In this document: piece after piece, positions 1 to 6,730 of the stretch
Layout: each line of letters starts with the position of its first letter
Numbering within the stretch: position 1 is the first letter of the stretch
NCBI RefSeq assembly: GCF_030408675.1
Contig: NZ_CP047200.1
Location: 1,922,001 to 1,986,000 of the forward strand
DNA length: 64,000 nucleotides
Reading direction: 5' to 3'
Source: Corynebacterium durum
GTDB taxonomy: Bacteria; Actinomycetota; Actinomycetes; Mycobacteriales; Mycobacteriaceae
The notes under the pieces: model-generated
Database searches by the model: none
What the model was told of the DNA's origin: nothing
What the model saw: only the letters and a program-made list of their open reading frames with translations
Program-made: the position numbers and the translations under genes

Positions 1-62
1 ATGTTGGGGAAGTACACCAGAGCAACTCCGCCAAGCAGAGTCCGTACACACACTCCAACCTG

Positions 63-494
63 CTACAGCAGACCACCCAAAACGTCGTCTTCAGCAGCAG
101 AGAAGGCGGCTTCAGTTTCAGCCTGGTACGTTGCCCAAGCTTCGGCGTCCCAGATTTCCAGAAAATCCACTGAACCGATTACTACACATTCTTTGGTAAG
201 ACCCGCGTACTGGCGATGCGCCGCCGACAACGTAATTCGCCCATGTCCGTCTGGACGCTGCTCATCAGCACTGGCCGCCAAGTTACGAATAAACGCTCGC
301 GCCTCGGGGTTCGTGCGAGAAACAGCGGCTGCTTTACGTGCCCGTGCCGCAAACTCCTCACGCGGATAAACCGCAAGACTGTGATCCTGCCCCTTGGTGA
401 TCATCAACCCGCCAGCCAGTTCCTCGCGGAATTTCGCCGGGAGAGTCAACCGCCCTTTGTCATCAAGCTTTGGAGTGTAGGTACCAAGAAACAT
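63..494 (-). CDS. mraZ: MraZ, transcriptional regulator of the division and cell wall (dcw) cluster
   Basis: The 143-residue product opens with [22 protein letters not shown], the conserved first half of the double SpoVT/AbrB-like fold of MraZ. The second copy is near residues 80-120 ([18 protein letters not shown]). Length is normal for the family. MraZ is a DNA-binding regulator that sits first in the dcw cluster and represses its own promoter through short TGGG-type direct repeats; such repeats are present upstream here. On this strand the next genes (rsmH, ftsI and so on) would lie beyond base 1. The start has a GAGGAAAGG ribosome binding site just upstream. Confidence 0.96.
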   Translation of the reverse strand: MFLGTYTPKLDDKGRLTLPAKFREELAGGLMITKGQDHSLAVYPREEFAARARKAAAVSRTNPEARAFIRNLAASADEQRPDGHGRITLSAAHRQYAGLTKECVVIGSVDFLEIWDAEAWATYQAETEAAFSAAEDDVLGGLL

Positions 495-585
495 GCTCGG
501 CCCTACCTTTCCTCACTAACTCACTAGGGGCGCTCACCTTGAGGCTTGAAGCCACATAGTTGCGGGCCGATTGAAGCTCAACCGC

Positions 586-623
586 CCCACCACTGCACCC
601 CACCCTACCCCACTTTGCCCCAC
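586..623 (-). promoter_or_regulatory. MraZ-box direct repeats upstream of mraZ
   Basis: Read on the minus strand, GTGGG occurs at 619-623, 609-613 and 599-603 with exact 10 bp periodicity. A degenerate fourth copy lies at 589-593 and another GTGGG at 586-590. TGGG repeats separated by about 5 nt are the known MraZ operator architecture. The array begins about 90 bp before the mraZ start codon, in the position expected for autoregulation. Confidence 0.75.
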
Positions 624-854
624 CAGCAACACTCAGCACACCATTTAGCAGATTTGACACACCTTTTGACGCTGGTCATACACTATTTTCCCGAGTGGGA
701 GAAATTTTGAAAACAGCCAAAAATTTACCCCCAGCCGCCACTCTAAGTAACAATTTCCCCATCAATATGATTTGCCCTCAAATCCCCCAAAGCACAACAT
801 CTACACCCGCGAGCTGGGGATTTGCTGACCAAAATTGGCTGAGCGCCGCCTTAG

Positions 855-892
855 GTGGGGCAAAGTGGGAGATGTGGGTGGGGAGAAGTGGG
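855..892 (+). promoter_or_regulatory. Second, inverted array of MraZ-like GTGGG repeats
   Basis: On the plus strand GTGGG occurs at 855-859, 865-869, 874-878, 878-882 and 888-892. The outer pairs have the same 10 bp step as the array at 586-623, but the orientation is opposite. It lies about 230 bp farther upstream of mraZ and next to the terminator of the DUF3040 gene. The spacing in the middle (9 and 13 bp) is irregular, so a role in MraZ binding is an inference. Confidence 0.45.
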
Positions 893-931
893 AACACAAT
901 GAATGCTCAGAAACAGCACAACCCCGACACG

Positions 932-957
932 AAAAAAGCGGCCCCCGTGGGGGCCGC
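932..957 (-). terminator. Rho-independent terminator of the DUF3040 gene
   Basis: A perfect GC-rich hairpin GCGGCCCCCGTGGGGGCCGC spans 938-957. On the minus strand it is followed by a run of six T (complement of 932-937). It lies about 20 bp beyond the stop codon of the DUF3040 gene. Confidence 0.85.
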
Positions 958-977
958 AGACGGTAGTATGGAATGTT

Positions 978-1379
978 CTAATGTTCGTCGAAGCGACGGC
1001 GGAAATTATCCTCCATCCGACTAGCAACACTGCTATTGCTGTCAGCAGGAGTCTGCCTTAGAAAGCGCTGTCGCCTCTCTATGGATTGACGACGTGCCCC
1101 ACCCTGCAACATCCACATCGCCGCACCAAACATCAACAGGAATCCGACCACACTAATAGTGACAAACCATAAGTTTTGTTGACTTAAGGCAACTCCACCG
1201 ACCAACAACACCAACCCAAGCATAAAAAGGGCAATGCCGCGGATAGTCAGTCCACCAGTCCGCGATTCTCCAGCAAACGCGCCAGCGTTTTTGACAGCGG
1301 CACTAAATTTTGGATCATCAGCCAAAAGGGACTGCTCAATCTCGCGAAGCATCCGCTGTTCCTGCTCTGAAAGAGCCAC
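978..1379 (-). CDS. DUF3040 family membrane protein
   Basis: The 133-residue protein starts ALSEQEQRMLREIEQSLLADDPKF after the initiator. This is the hallmark N-terminus of the actinobacterial DUF3040 family, whose function is unknown. Two hydrophobic segments follow (about residues 45-90), then a basic, Arg-rich tail. I place the start at the GTG at 1379 because GGGAGG lies a few bases before it; an in-frame ATG at 1391 would overlap that ribosome binding site. A conserved actinobacterial gene next to mraZ. Confidence 0.85.
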   Translation of the reverse strand: MALSEQEQRMLREIEQSLLADDPKFSAAVKNAGAFAGESRTGGLTIRGIALFMLGLVLLVGGVALSQQNLWFVTISVVGFLLMFGAAMWMLQGGARRQSIERRQRFLRQTPADSNSSVASRMEDNFRRRFDEH

Positions 1380-1525
1380 TGTTCCTCCCATTAATGCTCA
1401 GGCAATAGCTTTCTTATGGTGGCAACGTCTAGCGTAGCGCCAAAGTTCCCACCTAATCTACCTAGTGATTACGCCTCGCGCCGAGATCAACCATTTGCTG
1501 CCCCCGCTCCATTGCTTTCATACAA

Positions 1526-1954
1526 CTATGCAACCTCAGAAACCCAGCCAGCCTCCGCATCTACTGAATCAAGAAAACCCCGCACACGCTGGACAAACTC
1601 ACGCACTATAACCGGATCAACCTCGACTTCCATACCGCTAGACACCCGCGAGCGAAGCTTAGAAAAAGCCTTAAAATCAGCCGCCTGTTCCACCCCCGTT
1701 TCATCAACCAAAGCTAATTGATCCCACGCCCCGTGCGGTTTGCGCTTACGCTGAGCCACTGCACTGACCGCAATACGCGCACCCGCCGTCCGCAGCGCAG
1801 CCTGATATGCAAGTTCCAGCGCGGAGGCTTCGTCGCCCGCACGAAGCGCAACCTGGGACTGCGTGAGCAACACGTGCGCCTTCCCCAAAAACTCCGCACG
1901 CTTAGCTTCCCCGCGTCCGCCAAACCGTGTTGTTGCGGAAATAACCGTGGCCAT
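1526..1954 (-). CDS. SAV_6107-family HEPN domain protein
   Basis: The 142-residue helical protein carries the pattern of the SAV_6107 HEPN family: an early helix (AEFLGKAHVLLTQSQVALRA), then EASALELAYQAALRTAGARI, and a C-terminal RVRGFLDSVDAEAG helix. HEPN proteins are often RNases or nucleic-acid-linked partners, but no activity can be assigned here. Three ATG codons are in tandem; AAAGGAG is best spaced for the third (1954). The gene diverges from a GNAT gene, with a LexA-like box between them, which suggests SOS control. Confidence 0.82.
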   Translation of the reverse strand: MATVISATTRFGGRGEAKRAEFLGKAHVLLTQSQVALRAGDEASALELAYQAALRTAGARIAVSAVAQRKRKPHGAWDQLALVDETGVEQAADFKAFSKLRSRVSSGMEVEVDPVIVREFVQRVRGFLDSVDAEAGWVSEVA

Positions 1955-2027
1955 CATCATCTCCTTTCTCCATCTTCCGATCGTGGCCTCACTATAAAAT
2001 CCCCACCAGACACCACCTCTTCAATTT

Positions 2028-2043
2028 TCGATCATATGTTCGA
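2028..2043. promoter_or_regulatory. LexA (SOS) box-like palindrome
   Basis: TCGATCATATGTTCGA matches the actinobacterial LexA operator TCGAACANNTGTTCGA with a single mismatch. It lies 74 bp upstream of the HEPN gene start and 85 bp upstream of the GNAT gene start, so it could control both divergent genes. Confidence 0.65.
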
Positions 2044-2127
2044 TAATTATGGCTATGCGCTGCGCTGAGCACCCCTTCCCCTCTCTCTTCTTCAGCGGCA
2101 AGACACAATTCATGATGAGATGGAGTA

Positions 2128-2697
2128 GTGCCTGTAACTATTCACACGCTGTCCCCCACCGAGTTCCTTGATCACTGCCCTCAACTCGTTGATGTGTACA
2201 TCACTGCCATGGACTACCACCCCAAAGTAAGGGCTGTACGGAACACCGCGTGGCGCAACGCAGTGATGTTCCCGGAGTTTCGCGCGGTCTACGCACTGGA
2301 TGGATCCAGGATCGTTGGGGTGGCGTATGGGCACTTAGGCCGGGCACAACAGTGGTGGCACAGCCAGATTCGACAGGCAGTCCGCAACAGCGATCCCCGC
2401 TCAGTGGCGCTCAACGATTATTTTGAGGTCGCCGAAGTCCACGTTCTCCCCGATTATCAGGGACGCGGTGTCGGCCGAGCCCTACTCACAGAGTTGCTGG
2501 CAGGCGTGAATTCCCCCTACGCCATCCTCTCTACCCCAGAAGTCGCCGGGGAAAATAACCGCGCGTTCGGCCTGTACCGTTCCTTTGGGTTTATGGATAT
2601 TCTGCGCAATTTTCTCTTCCGCGGGGATGAACGCCCCTTCGCGGTTCTCTACCTCCGGCTGGAAAAATCCACAACAGAAAAGTCCCCAGAGTATTAA
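2128..2697 (+). CDS. GNAT family N-acetyltransferase
   Basis: The 189-residue protein has the GNAT acetyl-CoA binding motif A: VAEVHVLPDYQGRGVGRALL (about residues 97-116), the R/Q-x-x-G-x-G/A loop. A motif-B region follows (ENNRAFGLYRSFGF). The acceptor substrate cannot be told from sequence. The GTG start at 2128 is preceded closely by GGAG. It is divergent from the HEPN gene with a LexA-like box in the shared promoter, and convergent with metF, overlapping its end by 4 bp. Confidence 0.85.
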   Translation: MPVTIHTLSPTEFLDHCPQLVDVYITAMDYHPKVRAVRNTAWRNAVMFPEFRAVYALDGSRIVGVAYGHLGRAQQWWHSQIRQAVRNSDPRSVALNDYFEVAEVHVLPDYQGRGVGRALLTELLAGVNSPYAILSTPEVAGENNRAFGLYRSFGFMDILRNFLFRGDERPFAVLYLRLEKSTTEKSPEY

Positions 2698-3674
2698 CGA
2701 ATTGCATCCTGCCCAGCATCGGTTCCCCATGCTGGTGCCATACCCAAATTATGAAGGACTTCTTGGGTAGCGCGAGCAAAGTTAAGGGTCATAAAATGCA
2801 GGTCCGGAGCCCCTTCCTCGATGAGGCGTTCGGCCATGGCTGTGGTGACCTCGATACCCACTTTGCGGATCTCATCGCGGTTTTTCTCTTCGTCCCCAGC
2901 CGCAGCTCGTTCCAGGCGTTCCTCCAATGCCGACGGCAGCGCCGCGCCAGAAAGTTCGACTTGGCGGCGCACAGACCTCAGACTCGTGATCGGCATCAGA
3001 CCGGGGATCACAGGTTTGGTGCCGTGTTCGGGATCCGCCGCAGCGAGCCGGTCCCGCAACCGCAGGTAATGGTCCACATCAAAGAACATTTGCGTGATGG
3101 AGTACTGCGCCCCGGCGCGCAATTTCGCCAGGGTATAGTACGTGTCGTCTTCAAGGGTGCGGGCGCGGTGGTGCCCTTCGGGAAAAGATGCAATGCCAAT
3201 GTCAAAGTGCTGGCATTCAGGCATGGCATGCACAAGGTCGATGAGTTCGTTGGCGTAGGAGTACCCGCCATTGGTGGTGCACCACTCGCCGAGGGGGTCC
3301 CCTGGCGGGTCGCCCCGCAAAGCGAGAAGGTTGGTCAACCCGAGTTCGGAGTATTCCCGCAGGATGGCGCGAAGTTCGTCTTCAGTATGGTCCACAAGGG
3401 TAAGGTGGACGAGCGTGGTAAGGGGCTGTTTGGCCAGTCGCCGGGCGACACGGCTGGTGCGTTCGCGAGTGGATCCTCCGGCGCCGTAGGTGACGGAGAC
3501 GAAACAGGCACCGAGGTCATGGAATGTTGTAGCGGCGGCCCAGAGGCGTGCTTCCGCGGCGTCGTCACGCGGTGGCATGAATTCGACGGAGAAAGGCACC
3601 TGACCGGGACTGCGCAGGGAAATGGCGCGGGAGATAGGGACTTGAAGGTTTGCGGGAATGTTATGGGGGTGCAT
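2694..3674 (-). CDS. metF: 5,10-methylenetetrahydrofolate reductase
   Basis: MetF reduces 5,10-methylene-THF to 5-methyl-THF, the methyl donor for methionine synthesis. Family marks are PFSVEFMPPRDDAAE at the N-terminus (flavin/NADH site region), SVTYGAGGSTRERT, the NLLALRGDPPGD loop and the PGLMPITSLRSVRRQ segment. The product is 326 residues from the ATG at 3674, normal for the family. An upstream in-frame codon at 3737 would overlap the divergent idsA start. The ATG at 3674 has TAAGAT (3683-3688) 8 nt upstream and no good ribosome binding site, suggesting a leaderless mRNA. Confidence 0.95.
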   Translation of the reverse strand: MHPHNIPANLQVPISRAISLRSPGQVPFSVEFMPPRDDAAEARLWAAATTFHDLGACFVSVTYGAGGSTRERTSRVARRLAKQPLTTLVHLTLVDHTEDELRAILREYSELGLTNLLALRGDPPGDPLGEWCTTNGGYSYANELIDLVHAMPECQHFDIGIASFPEGHHRARTLEDDTYYTLAKLRAGAQYSITQMFFDVDHYLRLRDRLAAADPEHGTKPVIPGLMPITSLRSVRRQVELSGAALPSALEERLERAAAGDEEKNRDEIRKVGIEVTTAMAERLIEEGAPDLHFMTLNFARATQEVLHNLGMAPAWGTDAGQDAIR

Positions 3675-3727
3675 GCCTGGGTATCTTATTCTTTGAGTAG
3701 GCGTAGTGAGTAGAAGGGGTTGTTGGG

Positions 3728-4798
3728 TTGAGTGCACGCATGGTGACGTTGGATGAGGTCCCAGAAGCGGTTCAGGCCGTATTAGTGGAGTTTTTTGCCC
3801 GACAGCGCAACCACCTGGCCGGTATACAACCGGAAGCTGTGGACGTGTTGGAACAGTTTGTGTTGGGTGGTGGGAAGCGGCTGCGACCGTTGTTTGCCTG
3901 GGCAGGTTATACGGGCGTGGGTGGTTCGGAGGATCCGCAGGCGGTGTTGCGTGCGGTGAGTTCCTTGGAGTTGATCCAGGCGTGTGCCCTTCTTCACGAC
4001 GACATTATTGACTCCTCGGATACGCGGCGCGGACGTCCGACGGCACATCGCACGGTGGAGACACGCCACAGGGAACGTGGCTGGTCCGGGGATTCGGCGC
4101 ATTTTGGCAGGTCTGTTGCTATTTTGTTGGGTGATTTTGCCCTGGCATGGGCGGACGATCTGGTGCATTCATCGGGTTTGTCGGCGGCGGCCTTGCAGCG
4201 GGTTCAGGAGCCGTGGCGGGCGATGCGCTCGGAGGTTATTGCTGGTCAACTGCTGGATGTGTCTCTGGAGGCGTCAGGTAGCGAGCGTCTGGAGGATGCG
4301 GAGCGGGTGAACCGTTTTAAAACCGCCGCTTACACCATTGAACGCCCGCTGCATATTGGGGCCGCGCTTGCCGACGCCCCGCAGCCCGTGGTGGATGCCT
4401 ATCGCAAGTTCGGCGCGGATATTGGCGTGGCCTTCCAGCTGCGTGATGATGTTTTAGGAGTATTCGGCGATCCTGCGGTGACGGGGAAACCCGCTGGTGA
4501 TGATCTGCGCGAAGGCAAGCGCACGGTGCTTGTCGCCTCAGCATTGGCGCTTGCCGACGCCCATAATCCGACCGCTGCTGAAGCCTTACGGCGTGGCATA
4601 GGTACAGTAAAAACACCCGAGGAAATTGCGGCCCTCACCGACATTATTTCTGCTACTGGTGCGCGGCAAGTAGTGGAGGACCGCATTGCGGAGCTCACCG
4701 CATCTGGTTTGGCTCATTTGGAGGAGGCACAGATCAACCCCGATGTTGCCGAAGCATTGCGAGGGCTTGCGATCAAGGCGACTACCCGCACCATGTGA
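3728..4798 (+). CDS. idsA: Polyprenyl (geranylgeranyl-type) diphosphate synthase
   Basis: A trans-isoprenyl diphosphate synthase of 356 residues. The first Asp-rich motif is LLHDDIIDSSDTRRGRPTAH (about residues 90-110) and the second is FQLRDDVLGVFGD (about 237-249), both Mg-diphosphate binding. It makes C20 or longer prenyl diphosphates for carotenoids, menaquinone or polyprenyl-phosphate carriers; product length cannot be read safely. The start is uncertain: TTG at 3728, ATG at 3740 or GTG at 3743. It is directly upstream of mptA, as in other corynebacteria, which suggests a link to polyprenyl-phosphate-mannose supply (inference). Confidence 0.92.
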   Translation: MSARMVTLDEVPEAVQAVLVEFFARQRNHLAGIQPEAVDVLEQFVLGGGKRLRPLFAWAGYTGVGGSEDPQAVLRAVSSLELIQACALLHDDIIDSSDTRRGRPTAHRTVETRHRERGWSGDSAHFGRSVAILLGDFALAWADDLVHSSGLSAAALQRVQEPWRAMRSEVIAGQLLDVSLEASGSERLEDAERVNRFKTAAYTIERPLHIGAALADAPQPVVDAYRKFGADIGVAFQLRDDVLGVFGDPAVTGKPAGDDLREGKRTVLVASALALADAHNPTAAEALRRGIGTVKTPEEIAALTDIISATGARQVVEDRIAELTASGLAHLEEAQINPDVAEALRGLAIKATTRTM

Positions 4799-4811
4799 CA
4801 CGACAGGCAAG

Positions 4812-6299
4812 ATGATGATGAAGGTTTTCCGCACACCACTGTGGCTCGGCGTGATAGGCGCAACGGTGCTCGCCATTGGCTCTTATGGTGGTGGCGCGGT
4901 GCGGTATCGCGGCGGTGTGTTGGATGCACTGGGCTGGTCTTTTTTGGCATTTGGCCACGGCGCAGGTATGTTCAACGCGCTGTTTGGTGTGGGGATTGTG
5001 CTGATCGTGGTCACGTGGGCACAGCTGGGTAGAAGTCTGTTCTCCACACCTGACGCAGTCACGGCTGATTCCATTCAGCGTTGCGTGTGGGCGTGGATCA
5101 TTCCGCTGATTTTCGCGGCACCGATGCTCTCACGCGACGTGTACTCGTACCTAATGCAGGGCGCGATGCAACGCGACGGTTTTGACCCCTATTCAGAGGG
5201 CGTGTCAGTCAACCCGGGGCCGATGATGCTGGAGGTCAGCCACGATTGGCGCAATACCACCACCCCATACGGCCCGCTGCACTTGGGCATTGGCAACGTG
5301 ATCACCACCATTGTGGGCGATAACGTGACATTGGGCGTGGTGCTGTACAAGCTGGTATCCATTGCCGGTTTCGCATTGATCATGTGGTCGGTTCCAGCGA
5401 TTGCGCGGCTCCTCGGTGGCAATCCCGCCTTGGCGATGTGGCTGGGTGTGGCCAACCCGGTGATGTATCTGCACCTGATCGGTGGCATGCACAACGAGTC
5501 ACTGATGGTGGGGTTAGTGTGCGCTGGCCTGCTATTGGCGCTGCGCCGCAGGTACGTGGTGGGCGTGGCGCTGATTGGTGTGGCTGTGGCATTGAAGGCA
5601 ACAGCGATTATTGCCATGCCCTTTGTGGTGTGGATGCTGATGCGTTTCATCGCGGCTAAGTGGGACGGGCGTCGATACCCACTGGCGTTTGTGCTGGCCG
5701 GGCTGTGGGTGGCTGTGGAGACGATGGTGGCCATCACAGTGGTGACGATTCTCTCGGGGTCTTCCTGGGGCTGGGTGTCGCAGCTCAGTGGCAATTCCAA
5801 GGTGATTAACCCCCTCGCGTTCCCATCATTGCTGGCCAGCGTAGCCACGCCGTTTGCCATCTACATCAACGACGACATCACCTTCAACCAGGTGCTGGGC
5901 TGGTGCCGCGTGATCTGTCAGGTGCTCATGCTGGCGGGGCTGGTCGTGGTGTGGTGGCGGTATCGCCGCACCGATCAGGACGCTATCAAAGGCACCACGG
6001 CGGCCTATGGCGTGGCGGTGGTGTTCAACACGGTGACCTTGCCGTGGTACTACACCAGCCTGTTGTCGCTGATCGGCACATTCCAGCCGTCGAGAAGGCT
6101 GGTGGTGTGGACCACGGGGCTATCGATCCTGGTGGCACTCATGTTCACCGGAAGCGGAAACCACAAGTTTTACGATATTCCCTGGGTAGCAGCGGCGGTT
6201 TTGGCCTCGTACCTGCTCACCCGGTACATTTTCGGCCGCCACAACATCCCCACTCAAGGGAGTGCTGCTAAAACCCCAGAGCCTGCGCCCGCCGCATAA
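4812..6299 (+). CDS. mptA: Alpha-(1->6)-mannopyranosyltransferase MptA (GT-C membrane enzyme)
   Basis: The 495-residue protein has about 12 hydrophobic segments, with the first extracellular loop carrying RDVYSYLMQGAMQRDGFDPY, the catalytic-loop pattern of GT-C mannosyltransferases. In mycobacteria and corynebacteria MptA extends the alpha-1,6-mannan backbone of lipomannan and lipoarabinomannan with polyprenyl-phosphate-mannose on the outer face of the membrane. Identification rests on this motif and on position between idsA and pknL. The start is one of three tandem ATGs (4812, 4815, 4818), 14 bp after idsA. The 3' end overlaps the convergent Rv2175c-type gene by 32 bp. Confidence 0.88.
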   Translation: MMMKVFRTPLWLGVIGATVLAIGSYGGGAVRYRGGVLDALGWSFLAFGHGAGMFNALFGVGIVLIVVTWAQLGRSLFSTPDAVTADSIQRCVWAWIIPLIFAAPMLSRDVYSYLMQGAMQRDGFDPYSEGVSVNPGPMMLEVSHDWRNTTTPYGPLHLGIGNVITTIVGDNVTLGVVLYKLVSIAGFALIMWSVPAIARLLGGNPALAMWLGVANPVMYLHLIGGMHNESLMVGLVCAGLLLALRRRYVVGVALIGVAVALKATAIIAMPFVVWMLMRFIAAKWDGRRYPLAFVLAGLWVAVETMVAITVVTILSGSSWGWVSQLSGNSKVINPLAFPSLLASVATPFAIYINDDITFNQVLGWCRVICQVLMLAGLVVVWWRYRRTDQDAIKGTTAAYGVAVVFNTVTLPWYYTSLLSLIGTFQPSRRLVVWTTGLSILVALMFTGSGNHKFYDIPWVAAAVLASYLLTRYIFGRHNIPTQGSAAKTPEPAPAA

Positions 6300-6636
6300 C
6301 CTCGCGGGCAAGGTGCCCGTGGAGCGCGTCGATGGGACGGCCCGGCAGGGACTCATCTTCGGTAAACAGGTAGCGCAGAATTTCCGTGTCGTCATAGCCG
6401 CCATCGGACAGGACGGCAATCACTCCGGGCACGAACTTGATGATCTCCCCCTCGCTATTAAAGTACGCCTCCGGGAGATAAGAAATGCCATCACGCTCAA
6501 CCGCAATGAGCTGATGGTCGCCGAGAAGATCGAACAATCGGGTGACCACTACCCCCATGCGTTCCGCGGCGTCGGGAATAGTAATCAGCACTTCATCTAC
6601 TGGTAGGACATCATGTGCTGCTGGAAAAGAACTCAC
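6268..6636 (-). CDS. Rv2175c-type DNA-binding protein (putative PknL substrate)
   Basis: The 122-residue protein has a predicted winged helix in its first 60 residues (VLITIPDAAERMGVVVTRLFDLL) and a C-terminal EILRYLFTEDESLPGRPIDALH block typical of the Rv2175c family. In M. tuberculosis Rv2175c is a DNA-binding protein phosphorylated by the adjacent kinase PknL. Here it is divergent from pknL, consistent with the same pairing. The start is a GTG at 6636 with TAAATT (6644-6649) exactly 7 nt upstream and no ribosome binding site, so it is probably leaderless. Confidence 0.85.
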   Translation of the reverse strand: MSSFPAAHDVLPVDEVLITIPDAAERMGVVVTRLFDLLGDHQLIAVERDGISYLPEAYFNSEGEIIKFVPGVIAVLSDGGYDDTEILRYLFTEDESLPGRPIDALHGHLAREVMRRAQALGF

Positions 6637-6643
6637 AATGCTT

Positions 6644-6649
6644 AATTTA
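6644..6649 (-). promoter_or_regulatory. -10 element of the Rv2175c-type gene (leaderless)
   Basis: TAAATT on the minus strand, 7 nt before the GTG start, which would place transcription initiation at the start codon. Confidence 0.5.
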
Positions 6650-6717
6650 CCTCACATTTATGGCTTATTCAGAGTTATCTGGGTTTGATGGACTAGCATA
6701 TGTGTGACTTTTTCGGC

Positions 6718-6723
6718 CATACT
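6718..6723 (+). promoter_or_regulatory. -10 element of pknL (leaderless)
   Basis: CATACT lies 7 nt before the ATG at 6731. No ribosome binding site is visible, and this spacing supports the ATG at 6731 rather than the GTG at 6704. Confidence 0.45.
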
Positions 6724-6730
6724 TGTGGTC

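Larger units (their letters stand above)
495..977. other. Gene-free mraZ upstream region
   Basis: No convincing coding region is present. The interval contains the mraZ promoter region (about 490-720, minus strand), the two GTGGG repeat arrays and the terminator of the neighbouring DUF3040 gene. The short reading frames here lack family features. Confidence 0.7.

Noticed and set aside
2751..3713. Plus-strand frame of 320 codons opposite metF
   Set aside because: metF is unmistakable on the other strand and this frame has no recognisable motif.
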